Assembly (NCBI RefSeq): GCF_029852145.1
Contig: NC_079970.1
Span: 2,356,001-2,420,000 of the forward strand
Length of the DNA stretch: 64,000 bases
Direction: 5' to 3'
DNA from: Microplitis mediator
Taxonomy: Eukaryota > Arthropoda > Insecta > Hymenoptera > Braconidae
Positions 24,101 through 38,208 of the stretch are shown here, one piece after another. The translations under genes were made by a program, and so were the position numbers. Each line of letters starts with the position of its first letter. Position 1 is the first letter of the stretch. The notes under the pieces were generated by a model, which searched no databases, was not told where the DNA came from, and was given only the letters and a program-made list of their open reading frames with translations.

Positions 24101-25659
24101 ATATACGTATACATATACTAACATTAACATATATGAATAAAATGAGCAATCGAGTTTAAAATATATAATACCGTAGAAATAATATTTTCCGTGTATGCAG
24201 ATACGGTGAACTTTGACTCTCATTCGAAGATTTTCAGTAAAATATTTTATTTTACTGAGACATTGCAAAGAAGGAATATAAAATATAGATACATAATACA
24301 TATATCCTTGTGTACTTTCGTAAAAAAAATTCGATTTTCCAAACTTTATTTTGTCGCTGTCTAAAAAAAGTTTTTCGTGTAGAGTCTTCCGTTATTATAT
24401 TTATTATTTTGTTGGTTTATTATGTTCTTATCTTCTTAGATTTTCCGATACTATATTTACGTAGATTTTTCACTATATATATATATATATATATATGTCA
24501 TCAAAGTCTCTGGGGAAATATAATTTCCAGCTGAGTGCATTTTCCTGTGTTGCTTAATAGAGTGGCTTGGAGACGAGAATGAAAACCAACTATTATAAAC
24601 CAACAAAATATAACATATATATATATAGATATAGAAAAAAAACATACTTATATGTAGTTAATGAAAATTTCGGATATTTACTCTTCAGGATATATTAAAA
24701 AAAAATGAGGATAACAATGAAATATTAAAAAATATAAAAATGCTTCTGGGTTCACAGGAAATTTGTAGCTTTTCAAGAGTTCATATACATTCTACAAAGA
24801 AGAGATATCGAAATATTACATGTCCCATTGTTCAATATATGTATCTAGCTTACGGCACTGCTGTATGACTTGTCAGCAATTCTATGACATCGATTCATTC
24901 ATAATCCATAACGCGAATGCACTATGCATTTTTTTCCTCTTTTTTTATAATCGCGTAATTTTTTTATTTTATCGCAGACGATATCTTAATCCTATAAATT
25001 TATAAAATATTCCATATTTTATATATCGATTTCATTTCATAACTTCAAATTTTTTAAAAATTTACTTCAATTTTTTTTTCTGATGAAAAAAAAATTTTCA
25101 ATTATTTTAATATTTTTTTTATTATTATTTCAAACTAATTTGAATAATCGACATTTCATAGATGATGGATGCGTTTGTCAGGGTGCGGTGACATTGTATA
25201 ATCACTCGTTATTTCCTTCTATCCTTCATACACTTATATTATATTAAGTATACATATTATTATTATAGTATCATATATTCTCAACATAACTGAAAGACCT
25301 CGCCCACTAAAGATTCGACGTGAGGGTTGATACTGTTTGAGTTTAAAAAAGTAACGGCAAGTGATTCGAAACCTATACATACATATATTATCTCTGTGTA
25401 AATCGCGTGTGACGTGAAAACAAGTTTACGATATAATACATCTTTCAAGAGCTTTAGCAATTTTTTACCTGTTCACTGACTACTAGGCTGTAAAAATATA
25501 TTGAGAAGGAAAAAAAAAAACCAAAACATAGATTGAATTGAATTGAATTGAATAAACGCATTGAGAAGGATAAGAAAATTTTAAGTAACGACAATTTCAC
25601 ATTCCATTAAATATTTTCTCTGAAATTGAGTGTATATAAAAATGATGGTATTTTATTCA

Positions 25660-26534
25660 CACACGGAGAAAAAAGTATAGTAAAAATTACAATACTATAG
25701 TAAAATTTACTAACAGATATGAAAAAATACATTCTGTATTGTAATTATTACTAAACGTTTAGTAAAATTTACTAGTTAGTAATAATTACATAATAAGATA
25801 TTAAAAATTACTATACGTAATGTATTTTTTGCTAAGATGATTATTTTTTTATTATTTGTATAGTAAATATTACTATCAAGTATTATTACTAAATACAAAT
25901 TTAAGAAAGTAAATTTTCTAATACAATATAGGATTTGTTACTATACAAAATATTAAAAATTACTATCCGCAATGTATTTTTTGCTAACACGATTATAGTT
26001 TTTTACTAACTGTATAGTAAATTCTACTATGTATAGTAGATAAAATTAAAAGTTGGTGGGGATAGCATATACAAAGATGTATTACAAGTTCTGAAACTTT
26101 TGTTCAAAGGAAACATCAGGCCGTCAGACATAGGAAAGGACTCGCGCGCGGGAGATCAGGGTTCGAATCTCGGTTGAATCAAGCGATTTTTTAAAAAACA
26201 CAAATTCCCACCAACACCGATACAGATGACAGAAATAATAATAATAATCAAAATGATAGCAATAATAATAAAAAGTCAAAAGTTAATAAAAATTTAATTT
26301 AATTTTTTTCCATTCTAATATAGTAAAATTTACTAAACGGGATAGTAAAATTTACTAAATGGGATAGTAAAATTTACTAAACTGGGATAGTAAAATTTAC
26401 TAAACGACTTGTAAAATATGCTAATCTGTTAATGAATTTTTCATATAAATCATAAGCGTTTCAAGATTACTATCCAAATTTAGTAATTATTCTCATATTT
26501 TTTAGTAAAATTTACTATATTTTTTTCTCCGTGC
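25660..26534. repeat. ~875-bp inverted-repeat element with tagtaaaatttacta blocks
   Basis: Ends CACACGGAGAAAAAAGTATA and TATATTTTTTTCTCCGTG are inverted repeats. Most of the interior repeats TAGTAAAATTTACTA-type palindromes; three nearly identical copies lie at 26325-26405. A GC-richer insert at about 26090-26225 contains GGGTTCGAATCTCGG, which resembles a tRNA B box. The ends share CACGGA-AAA with the cacggaaag family, so a related transposase may mobilise both. Confidence 0.75.
26111..26180 (+). other. tRNA-like segment (B-box-like) inside a MITE
   Basis: CTCGCGCGCGGGAG followed by ATCAGGGTTCGAATCTCGGTT looks like an anticodon arm plus T arm with a good RNA polymerase III B box (GGTTCGAATCT). 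No convincing A box, D arm or acceptor stem pairing is seen, so this is not called as a functional tRNA. It may be a tRNA-derived SINE fragment. Confidence 0.3.
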
Positions 26535-28589
26535 ACATATTTCCTCCTTGTGGATAAAATTTCCTATTTGTTGATAAAAATAATAACAACTGAGCCGGTT
26601 CGATTGATAAGTAAGAGTATTACATTACACATAAGTATTTAATGGATATTATTTAAGTTTTAAGAAGCTATTACTTAGAAATGCCGGTAGAAACATAAAA
26701 CAAAAAACGGATCGTAACTAGAGATGAAGATAAAGTAAGATAAAGTGAGGTTGCAATTCGGCTCGTTTGTGATATAGATCAGATCTTGGTTGGAAAGTTA
26801 GTACAGGTCGTTCATCGTAGTCGTAGGCGTTCGTTCTTGTGTCCCATGTGCCAAAACGACTGGCGACATATCACGTGGAGCGAACGATGAAGCGAGAACG
26901 GTGTAGAGGTGGGTGTAGATATCCATCCCAGGATCTATCTCGTTTACGTCAATGATCCCTCTAATCTCGAGTGCCATCAGGAGCGAATTATCTCGACACA
27001 CCCTAATACTGATACGGAAAGAGAGCAGGTACAAGTTAAGAGAGTATGAGTTCAGTATCGTAAGACTACAAGAGTACAAGAGAACAAGAGGCTAAAGAGA
27101 AAGAGGGTACGACTGTGACACCGCCTTGCATATCGCGAGGTATTATCTTAACATTCTAGTGCAGTTCGTAAACTACATATCGATCCAAGCTTCGCTCTGT
27201 CAGTCTTGATATGTTTTATCCCAACATATGTACTAACTAAACTTTAGTTTACATTTAAAAAGAGTTTATAAATTGGGTAAAATTGTTTACGGTATAAATT
27301 ATTTGATACGGAAATTAAATTATTAAATTTCTCATACTTATTATTTAAATTACCCGTAATTTTACATTTAAGTACTTTTGAATAATTTACTAAGTTAAGT
27401 TTTTAATTATAATTGATAATTGTTAATATTTTATTAATTTAATTAAATGATGTAAATTTTTTATGTTAAAAGTACAATAATTATTTTAAATATTTTTTAA
27501 AAAAGTTAATCCCGGGAGAGTACGATAATAGACGACTAATTAAAAGTTTATCTATGGCAGTGGTTACATGGGTACGATTTAAAGTGAATTTATCGTTTAT
27601 AACCACTCGGGGGGTACCATATGGACTATAAATTTAATATGATTATTAAAAAAATTCAATAGTTCTCAGTAATAAATTATTTTATTTCTGACATGATTTA
27701 AATTTTCTAACGTTACTATTCCGCTGAGAATTTTACGAAAACAAAAATATTTTTCTGTTATCAATAAATCACCCATTTAGTATATATTTTTTTGTATTGG
27801 ATCGTTTTAAATATAAATATAAAAAAAATATATCGAGAAATAGCAGATGAATATTTTAAAACGGATAAAGTTTATTGTGAACAAAAAAAAGTTTCAGTTT
27901 TGTGTAAGAGGATTCAAAACGCATGTTCTCTTGTAAACTAATAAACGTGAGCTATTTTAATAATTTATCATTTATAATTAATATAAATAATATTTGATAA
28001 TACGATCATTACTTTTGTTATTGAATACTTTTGTTTGTTATATTAATTTTCAATCTAGACGCGTCATTCATTTTTATAAATACTTTTTTTTTTTTTTTAA
28101 GAATAACCTTTTTTTCTACTGCTGAAGTTTGGATGTCAAAGAATTTTCTACAACAAGCGGGAAATAATATAAAGTGTATAAGAAAGAAAAATAAGTTGTT
28201 ATAAGTACGAAAAAAAAAAAAACAACGGATTTCCATCTCGTTATATTATCTTTTTATTTCCTATTTTACGAGAATTTAATTTTAATTTCTCTTGAGAATT
28301 CGCGAAAAAGCTAATTTTAATTTAAAATATTATGTAAAACCGATAATTGTTATTATTAAATTCTTGAATAATTACTACTCATGTGTAAACTATTCATTAA
28401 ATAAATTAACTCATGCATGACGATTACTAATTAAGAATAATCCGCGTATATGAAGGTTTGTTTAGTTATGTTCGCATAATTTCAAACCGTTATTCAAAAA
28501 CATTAAATCAAAATGTATATTAATGTCGGAATAAAAAATAATAAATGGGAAAATAAAAGGAAGATTGGTGAAGAAAGTTAAAAAGAGTG

Positions 28590-28886
28590 ATCGGGTGAAC
28601 GCGTCGTCTAGTATGGAGGCGCGCGCATAAGTATCTCATCTAAACCCAAAAGCTACCAACTGGCATTCAGTCTCAGTCGCGAGTGCGAGTGATGACAATG
28701 TGTCTTGATAATTATCATTACTCATTCATCATTACTCAATTGTCACACTAAAATGTCTTACTGTTCATAGATAAAATCATTTGAAAAAAACCCGCAATCA
28801 AAAATTTCAAAAGAAGTGATTACTGGTATTCAAAAATATGAAATGTTTGAAGTAAAGCTCAAACATTTGATTAATTCATAAAATAA
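28590..28886 (+). promoter_or_regulatory. Candidate promoter and first untranslated exon (possibly for the GPCR)
   Basis: A GC-richer patch (GTGAACGCGTCGTCTAG, GGAGGCGCGCGCATAAG) is followed by GGCATTCAGTCTCAGTCGCG, which has an insect initiator-like TCAGT. About 210 bp later comes ATAAAA|GTAAGTA, a good splice donor. There is no open frame. It could be the first noncoding exon of the plus-strand GPCR, spliced to an acceptor such as TGACGCAG at 38120. This is inference only. Confidence 0.3.
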
Positions 28887-30367
28887 AAGTAAGTAAAAAA
28901 TTTAATTATTTATTATACTCCATACAACGAGAAATGTTCAAATGAAAAAATATAGTTAATTATAGAACGATTATAAATGACATCTTATTATTTATTTTTA
29001 TTTATTAATGCTTTTTTTTTCACTCAGTTTAAAAATGTATTGTGCATGAAACCGCGAGTTCAACCGAGCGACCCTGCGGTTGCAGCTTGCCAGTGAAGAA
29101 AGAGAACCATTCAGCTATTTCTTCTTTTATTTATCATTATTATTATTTTTTATTTCATCTAAAGACTTGGATCTGTCTTTTACTCAACTCATGAAAATGT
29201 ATATTGATGAAAGAAAAGTAGATGGGGTGAGACAAGTAGTAGTGGTAGTATTGTGAACCAAGTAACCGAGAATTCACCTGTATTCTTAAGTATATATAAG
29301 CCCACCTACACAGACAATATATATATATGTATATGTATAAATTTCTTTGACGTGAGGATTGTCGGGGTTCAGATAAACGTCTCGCAGTATAACCCTGATG
29401 GTTTACCGTTTATTTATAATTCAAACTCCTGAGGCAGTCTTCACCTCTGGTTAGTAAGGTATATACTCCTGATCCCAGAGGTACGCGCTTAACTCAAAAC
29501 ACGTTCATCTCAGACACGGATAACTTTTATTTTATTTTTATTTAGTATTCTATTCTATTCTATTATTTTCGTTCATTTATTTTTAACGTATCTACTTTTC
29601 TCGCTACACCAAGCTCACTTATTCATGCTGCACCTAAAATAAAGTACTCTTACAGCAGTTAATTACTCCGGTACTGTACAGCCAGAAGCTTGTACATGTT
29701 TTAATATAGAGTGCTGTTGAATTTGTTCAACGTCTTTGCTTATGAAGGCCTCGAGAGTTGGACACTGCTGCAGAAACTACGTTGTTGTTTCATTAAGACA
29801 ACATTTGTTAGGTAGAGTAGAGTAGAGGAGTAATGAGTTACTCGAATTTGTGTGTAGGTGGATTAATTTGGTGAAGATATTGCGATAGTTTTCACTAGAG
29901 AATTTATTTGTCAGCGTTAAAGTTAAATAATATGGTTTTTTTAATTGGGATCGACGGTGATGAGTTGACGGGCTGCAGAAAAGAGATGTATAAGGGGTTG
30001 AATGAGTATGAAAGCTTTGAATACATATTGAGAGATGCATACACATTGAGTGCATCATCAACTCTGGGAGCGATTGAATAACAATGAGCCCTTTACCTTC
30101 CTGCTATTCATCAACTCCAACAAACTCTCTTGTCTTGTCAGTGACATAGTGCGTACAATGTTATATATATATTTACCAATATATGGCTCTCTTGTTTGAA
30201 TCTATGGCCTGTAGGTGTTGATAAATTACACTTTTAATCATTACTTATCAATGTCAGTTACGTAAAATAAAAAAAAATATCCGGTTGTTATTTTTAAATT
30301 TTTTATGGTTTTTAATTAATTTTATGGGATTAAAAAATAATTAATAATCGATGTCTTTAATTGGTCA

Positions 30368-30657
30368 TACATGGAAAGAAATTTTCTTTAAAAATTACAG
30401 TTAAATTCACTGCAATCGTGGGACATAATGCGGCGCTTTTATTTATTACCATTTTTGAAATAAAAATTACGAAAAAATTTATTTATTTTGTGGTAGACTT
30501 CATAAAATTTACCGAAAACCGAATAAAATTTACAGTAGACTACGGTAAAATTTGTTAAAAATTATCTCACTTACCGACTAATAATTAGGTCGTGCCATTC
30601 GACCCACGATTACAGTGAATTTAACGGTAATTTTTAAAGAAAATTTCTTTCTGTGTA
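30368..30657. repeat. cacggaaag MITE, second copy
   Basis: A 290-bp element with ends TACATGGAAAGAAATTTTC and GAAAATTTCTTTCTGTGTA. The interior aligns in reverse with 20425-20706: ACATAATGCGGCGC, AAATTACGAAAAAATTTATT and CTACGGTAAAATTTGTT are shared, interrupted by small indels. Confidence 0.85.
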
Positions 30658-33600
30658 ATATTTATATCTTGAGGAGCAGCCAAATGATCACAACATGGAA
30701 AAAATGCGAAAAATTGATTTCGCGAAATTTCATATTTTTTTTATTTAAAAAACATGAGACATTTTAAACTGCCATAAAAATAATTATTTTTAATATTTCT
30801 ATGATAACCGAATTCAAGTCAAAAATATCATGGTTACAATTGGGAAAAAAGGTCTCAAAAATAAGTCAGACAGCTTATAATTAATTGCAGAAGTATTGTA
30901 TAGTTTAAAGAAATTTGTCCATTAAAATCTTGGGGTTCATTTTGCCCGGCTCTATATATTATTAATATTGAAAAGATATATTTCAACAGATGATAATAAT
31001 GATGTAGATGTTTAAATAGTGAGGGTTGATCTTCAGTGAGGTCAAAAGTAATTATCGCTTTACAAGAGGGGCCAAGTTTATTCAAACACTCCTCTTTAGG
31101 GTGGAGTTTAGGTTTGTTCAATAAAACCACTAAGACTTTGAGTACACGATCGAAATAGTTGTCGCCAACGTAATTAATATATTCATTATATTCTCATATT
31201 TTTGGATGTTACTTCAATAGTTATTTATACGCGACTATTCGATTCAATTTTAAGATTTATTGGGGAAAATGAAAATTTAAATAAAACAAATTTTCACAAT
31301 GAATGAAATCAATGATTATTTTTATTTTGCGTAGGTTTAGTTTTTTTATTGGACCGTAGATTTAAATAGAGCATGTCATTCTTGGAATGGATTTACGATA
31401 GGTCACGACTGTCATACGGAATATTGAAAACCGTTAATTTGTAATTATTTAACGATTTTTCGTTAAATGAAAGCTAATATTCAAATGGTAATTCACACAT
31501 CATGAACTTTTACCAATTATTTATGATAAAAGTTTTCATAGTTTTCCGGTTGTAAGACTGATATGAAAATTTAAAGAGATAACAGAACTTTGAAGGCTAT
31601 AATTATATTCAAATTTGTAGAAAAAGAAATAATAACCTCATTAAGATTCACTAATTACTCTCAAGTTTCGTGTGAAATAATTCATGACGTGCAATAGAAA
31701 GCTTCGAGAATAGACATAAAAAAAAACTTTCGCGATTCTTGAAAATAAAAAAAATTATACCCTCATTTTCTGAAACATTTCGTTAATTTTCCACGTTGCT
31801 TTAACCCATACACTGAACAAATCACATGGTATTTATACAGTTTGATCTATAATACAAACAGCTAAAAAATTCATAAAGTGAAAGCCAAAAAAGTACTGAA
31901 AGTGACATACATCGGGTTTAGTTTATCGCAGCAAATTTTCACTCGTTCCTAGATTTATTTGTGTTTGTACAAAACTGACGGAAAATTCGATTCCAATTGC
32001 TCGGTGGTTTTATTTTATAGATACAGACACATGCACATAAATATATATGTATATATATACATATATACTTCCGCGTCTGGCTCTATGAATTTATGCCGTC
32101 AATATTTTTTTTTTTATAATTCGAGATAAATTATCGCGCAATGTGGGTTGTCGTACGGATTAATAGTGTCACGTACAAAAGCTCCAATGTCCAGGTCACT
32201 GTGATGTATTGACATTTTATTGCCAGGTATTTACTATATTTAATCTGTCATTTTTATTAACTTTCCCGAGCAATAAGGAGTTAAATTGTACAAATTACTT
32301 GACAGATAATAAAACTTTTTATTTTTATTTTCGTTTCAATTCGATCCCTGGAAATCGATAGCTATCTATCTAAGACCAATTTATATTTTTATTCTCTCGT
32401 CTCGAATTCTAGATATACGAGCTAAATCTTCTCATTCTTGATTAAGATTTCCTAATTTATTGTGTTATATGTATATATATATACGTCTATGTATACATAA
32501 ATTGGATGAATATTCATTAGATAAATTGTTGTGAAATTCGCAGGATGATGATGTATCTTGGAAGAATTTAATCTCGTCTATATGATAAAAAAAAAAAATA
32601 CCAAGAAATTTATTTAAAATATTTCAAGATTAAAGTGTGATGGAATGACATGTATTTTTATTTATTTTTTTTTATTACTATAATTTACAATTTTTTTTTT
32701 ATAAATCTTCCAAAGACTGATTTTCTCCGCTTGCTTTTTTTGTGGCCGTGTGATTTAAGTGATTGGATTTGTAACTTTTTTTCTTACTTCTATCTAAGAA
32801 TTTTATACTTCAAAACTAGAGATGGTATAAAAATATATAGAGACAAAATTGACATTTTGAAGGCTTGGAGAGTTTCCGAACACTGTCAAGTACGTGAAAA
32901 ATATTTGAAACAAATTTTATTTAACTCTGTACACTTGTTCTATACTTTTGAAAACTTTAAACAGTAATCAAGAACCCAATTAATATTAATTGGAGGTACA
33001 AATTATTTTTTCTTAGACAACTAAACAAGTTTACTTTATATTTAATTGCCGCCAAGTGTTTGATATTTCATTAATTTATACGTATTTCAGTTAAAAATAG
33101 ATAAACTCCATAAAAAAATTAAATTTCTTCGAAATGTAAACTATTGATTATTGATTAAAATTATTTTCGCGGGTTATTTTGTATTTTTAAATATATAAAA
33201 ATCTTTGCGGTTTGCTCAAACTGATAGACTGGAAATGAAATCCGATCTACGCCACCACTTCCGATTATCAGGAATTAGTTATCGGCGAGGGCGAATCCAC
33301 CGATTGATTCTGTAACTAAAGACCGAGTGAGAGTAGAAAGAGACGAGATTAAAACTCAGTGAGCAATTTCCTTCAGACTGATAACAAGGCTAAATTTCTC
33401 TCGTTCCGACAATTTCCTCCCCAACTTGACAGACACTTCGGTTGACCTGCACTTCCAGTCGTCAAATTAAATATAATTATTATTTTTTTTAAAATCGAGA
33501 TTTATTATTTTTAATTTTCCACCCCATAAAATATTGATCGGTTATTTTTTATATTTTTTATCGACCTCAAAGCTGAAAATCATGCTTGTTATTATTCGCT

Positions 33601-36045
33601 AATTTAGTCATGAGAGTAAATTTGCTTTAATCACAACCTCGTTGTTTTAAATATCAAAAGAATTCATTATAATTTTTTGCAAAGAATACAAAATTTATAC
33701 TCCAATTATAATATTTTTTTTTTCCTTTCCCATGGGGTTAAAAGTTGTAAATAATTTTAAAAATAATGTGACAAGTATCGTTTTTTTTTTCTTCCTATTT
33801 AAATAATTATGTAATTTTTTCTATAGTATGATGAGGGGTTGAGAGGTTGTTTATATTTGCATGGGACACCTAGATGTGCAAAAGCTGCTTGTTGTTCTGT
33901 TATTGTGTACGTTCAAGTACTCTTTGACAGTGCAAATCACCAAGTGCTGTGTATGTTTGGCACTGACTTTTTTTTTTTTTTTTTCGCTTTTAGTGTTGGC
34001 TTTTATCGTAATTCTAACACTGAGATTAACTTTATTCTGGATTAAGTACTTCTGGTTGGAAATATAAAAGCTACAGAATTTTTTTTTTCTCGCAAATATT
34101 TAAAATTTTTTTAGTTTAAAAATTTTTCTAACTAAAATTTCATGCCTGGTATCAAATAAAAGTTTGTTATCAATAAATTTATATAATATATTTTTAATGA
34201 CCCAAGTGGTTAAAAACCTCGATAAAAGAGGCTTAAAACTCGACGCCGCAAGATAAAGGATAGAGTCGTCAGCAGCCGAATAATAAAAAAAAGTATCGAT
34301 CTCAAGCCCTTTCTTTGAATTTAAAAATTTTCAATTCACAAATCGAATCGGCCGTGACGTAATTATTTAAAAAAAATTTCAAATTGCTTATTTTAATGAA
34401 AATGAGCTTCGATAAAAACTGGAATTCATCGAAAGTTTACAATATTAGTTTGGCGAGCCAGCCAACTGGCAAGGTTTCTAATCCGGAAAGGATATACTTC
34501 AAGTACGCCTATACTAAAAGCTGAAAATACCTTGGAATCTTCAGGATGACATGTGTTTATATTTTTAATTCTCATTATCTACGGTACAGATAGTAATTTT
34601 TTTTTTAAATCATAAATATGTCGGTTAATTACTGAATTGGAGTATCGGAGAAAAATAAAAATTTTAATTGCACAAAATAAAATATTTATTGATACATTAT
34701 TTTTGAAATTCTTATAATATGCAATTATTTTAGGTAACAAAAGTTTAAACAATAAATTAATTTATTAATAATTTAATTAAATATAAAAACAATAAATACG
34801 GACTCACTAAAAGTATCAGCATCAACTTGAACTCTATGACTTTTATTTTTATGAAAGAATGAAATGTTGCCTGAAAATTTCTCATTTAAATTTTCTATAT
34901 ATATATATATATATATAATAGTTCAATTGGAAAAACGGTTGTAATTTTCTGGGTGAATAAATACCGTTGGATTTTCAGAGTCAAATAGCCTGGGAAAAAT
35001 AAATTGTAAAACATAAAATCTATACATATATACATATATATCGGATAATGTTCCGATAAAGATATCGTTTAAAATAAATAACTAAATTAGATACATCTTA
35101 AATTTATTTTCCTCTGGCAATAAAGCAAAATAAAAAATAACAAGTGGTATTTTAATAAAATTATTTTATAAACTCACCGTAATTCATCTCTCAGGAGTAT
35201 AACGGTGACACCTGATCATATAAATTTACTCTTCATTCCATCTTATCATTATCTACAGCTTATAAAATTGCAACACACGAAACTTTAATCGTCCGTTCGA
35301 AATTTAAATCGATAAAATGAAAAAAAAGTTCAGCAATATTATATTTATAAAATTCATGTAAATTTTTTTAACTGCAATACATATTCTCATGTATTATTTA
35401 TTTATTCACATTGACCGAATTATTATTCCGCTAAACGATATTGCTTGCTACGAATATCTAATCATGCCAACTGACATACGCAATGCGACGGTTTCTCTGT
35501 TTCCGTTGTATATTAACTAACTTTCAACAATCTGTCAGTTTAATACAAAAAATATTAATTCGATAATTAAAATTTCATGTCACGTTTTTTTAAATTTAAA
35601 TCAACTAAACGTTGGTAAAATTTTATTTTAACCGACTAATTAAATATCCATTTGATCTCTGTCATGAAATATTTAAAGAATCATATATATATATATATAT
35701 ATATTTAAAGAACTTAACTAATAAAAATGTCACTAGCAATGCTTGCCAAGTCTGACTAAATATAAATTCTACTACTCGATACCCGCATATTTATTTGCAT
35801 ATAAAGATATTCATTTTAACGTAAAGCTCTTATAAAAATAATTATTCAATTTATATCGGAAATAAAATACGTTGTATTTATATATTTAAATATTTATAAG
35901 AACCCAGAAGCTCGTTAGTAAATACGGACTACGAGCAAGAGTCTGTGTATTTACTGTATGAATTAGCTGGCAGTATATTTTTACAATTGCTCATTCGCTG
36001 CATTCTCAGTATTTATTTTTTTCTTTTTTATATTTACAAGTTCGT

Positions 36046-36491
36046 ACACTGTAAAAAATTGGGAGTGAATTCAGAGTGATTGCGGATTTTATTCAAATTC
36101 AAATTCAAATTCACTCCGTCACTTGAAACTCCGGAGTTTTACTCTCTAAACATGAATTAGTGAAAATAAGTGAATACTCACTAATTCCAAGTGCAAATCG
36201 AACCGCTAATTTCAAAAAGTGGTTCGATTGGCACAGAATTAGTGAATATTCGCTTATTTCACTTATTCATGTTTAGAGCGTAGAAAAATCATTCCGCATA
36301 CGGAGTAATATAGGAGTTTAGTTTTTTGGCGGAGTGATTTACTCCGATTCCGAGTATTGATATTAAAATGATCTCCTTTAAGGAGTGAATTTCACTCCGA
36401 GGGGAATAAATAAACAGTCATACGCTTCACATTCACTCCGCATTCACTCCGGATCTAATCCTTGTTCACTCCGAAAGTTTTTTGCAGTGTA
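36046..36491. repeat. ggagtga MITE with small nested hairpin
   Basis: Ends ACACTGTAAAAAATTGGGAG and GTTTTTTGCAGTGT. GGAGTGAA / TTCACTCC blocks on both sides. The centre (about 36141-36284) is a separate hairpin with arms CTCTAAACATGAATTAGTGA and the complement of TCACTTATTCATGTTTAGAG. Confidence 0.8.
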
Positions 36492-37263
36492 AATTTAAAA
36501 AAAAATAACTCGAGTCGATTAAAGTTATTAAATTGACGGTTGATAAATTTATGCAGTTTCTCATATTTAAACTGATTTAACGGAACAGTTTCAGTGGTTA
36601 CTGTTGCACTGGTAAGCAAATGTAGATGAGGGAATATATAATTAATTATAGCGGCGATATATGGAAGCGTTGATAACACAATTAATTGCTCATGCCGACA
36701 CTCGACACTCAACAGAGCCAGTTTGATTAATCGATATTAATTTTGTCAAAAGTCTAATCAAAAACAGTGTACATATATGTTCATATGTGTACGTTTTATA
36801 TATTTATGTGCCGCTATGTTTACTTAATACGGTTATATATATGTTGGACGTGTAATTAAAACGTCATATTAATAGCTAACAAACAATCCCTTTAGAAATA
36901 TTTCCGCCGTTTCTACCTTAGTCTGGTTTTTGTTCTTCCTTCACTCGAGTTTGTGTATTAGATTTTTTATAACTCTAGGATTTTAGCGACCACCAAAGTA
37001 TTTCTTTGAAGGCTTTACTTAACGTTTACTCTACTTCTTACTTCCGTTCTTTCTGTCCGTCTTAGCTTTTCATTAAATGTAATTTACTAAAAATAAGTTT
37101 ATAAAAAGTTGTTTATTATTAATTTTGATATTTGAAATTATAATTATTATTTAAATTTTTATCTCAAATAATTTTGAGGAGCGACAAATAAAATGGGGAC
37201 CATAAATGACGATTTTAAACCATTTCTTTTTAAATCTCAGGTATCTAATTTTTCTCGCGTTTA

Positions 37264-37511
37264 TACACAGAAAAAAAAGATTTATTGGCGCAAAAAATTT
37301 TTTTTTGTTCTAAAAAAATTTTTACCCGACCCAAGAAATTTTCTGTATTATAAAGTGAAAATAAAACTTATCTTGGGGTAAAAAAAAATTTTCTTGGAAC
37401 AAGAATAAAATTTTTTAGGCGAGAAAAAAATTCTTGTGCCAAGAAAAATTTTTGTCTTCAATTCATAATACAAAATATTTCTTGCGCCAAGAAATTCTTT
37501 TTATCTGTGTA
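37264..37511. repeat. MITE with ttcttg/caagaa blocks, intact copy
   Basis: Ends TACACAGAAAAAAAAGATTT and CTTTTTATCTGTGTA, with TA at the edges. TTATTGGCGCAAAAAA near the left end pairs with TTCTTGCGCCAAGAA near the right. Same family as the nested copy at 15687-15914. It lies about 700 bp upstream of the first GPCR coding exon. Confidence 0.78.
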
Positions 37512-38208
37512 TTTTAAATTTTCATGTCTTCAAGGATATTTCGTTTAAAAAAAAAATTATATGGAATTGAAAGGAAAATTTTCAATACTGCTAGTGATAA
37601 CAGGCACATTTATTGACGTTTTGGCTGTAACACGTGCACCAAAGTAACCATCATTTCAAATTAAGACAAATAATGAACCTTATAATTTTTTTTTTTATTC
37701 GCAGAATGCTAATGATGTAAGAACTTTGTAGAAAATATAAATATAAATAGTGATAAAATTGATTGTCAATGCATTGAAAATTTGAAAATAGTCATTGACA
37801 AGTAATTTAGTGCTTAAAATGAATACAGATCAGAGTCGAAGAAAAGAAGAAAAAAACTAAATATGAAAGAAAGGCACTTGTAGACGCGTTTTCTCAAGTA
37901 GCCAAACAAGAAGAAGAATAGAGAGCGGTCGAAGAATCGATAGCTCAATTTTAAGTATTTTCTGATGTTGAGTAAAAGCGAATGTACCCGAGCATAACCG
38001 ACCTTATTTTCATCACCCCACTGTTAACATATTTATTATTTTTCATTCATCTTTATTTATATAAAGTATTATTTTTTTTTTTTTTCACTAAACTATTTAT
38101 TAATACTTCTTATGACGCAGATTCCAGCTAAGCGGGACTGAAAACGAATTTACATAGATATTCATATTTATAGTAAAGAAAAAAAAATTTGTAACTCACA
38201 TCAAGAGG

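Larger units (their letters stand above)
21139..38208. other. ~17 kb without a supported coding exon
   Basis: AT-rich sequence between the start of transporter B (minus) and the first coding exon of the GPCR (plus). It holds MITEs at 25660-26534, 30368-30657, 36046-36491 and 37264-37511, simple repeats such as (TA)n near 24474-24496, and many short accidental frames. Less AT-rich islands at 22640-22860, 28590-28720 and 33230-33460 could be regulatory or untranslated exons. The region probably includes the GPCR promoter and long 5'UTR introns (inference). The promoter of transporter B should lie just right of 21138. Confidence 0.45.

Noticed and set aside
33839..34067. Two overlapping frames with ATGs near 33839 and 33861 and a hydrophobic stretch.
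   Set aside because: Frames overlap in different phases, depend on a T homopolymer and match nothing known. The GPCR already has its own signal peptide at 38209.
37819..37921. Protein-like text MNTDQSRRKEEK then, after a one-base shift, KYERKALVDAFSQVAKQEEE.
   Set aside because: The frame breaks at an A run and ends after about 35 residues. It could be a decayed pseudogene fragment, but no family was recognised.
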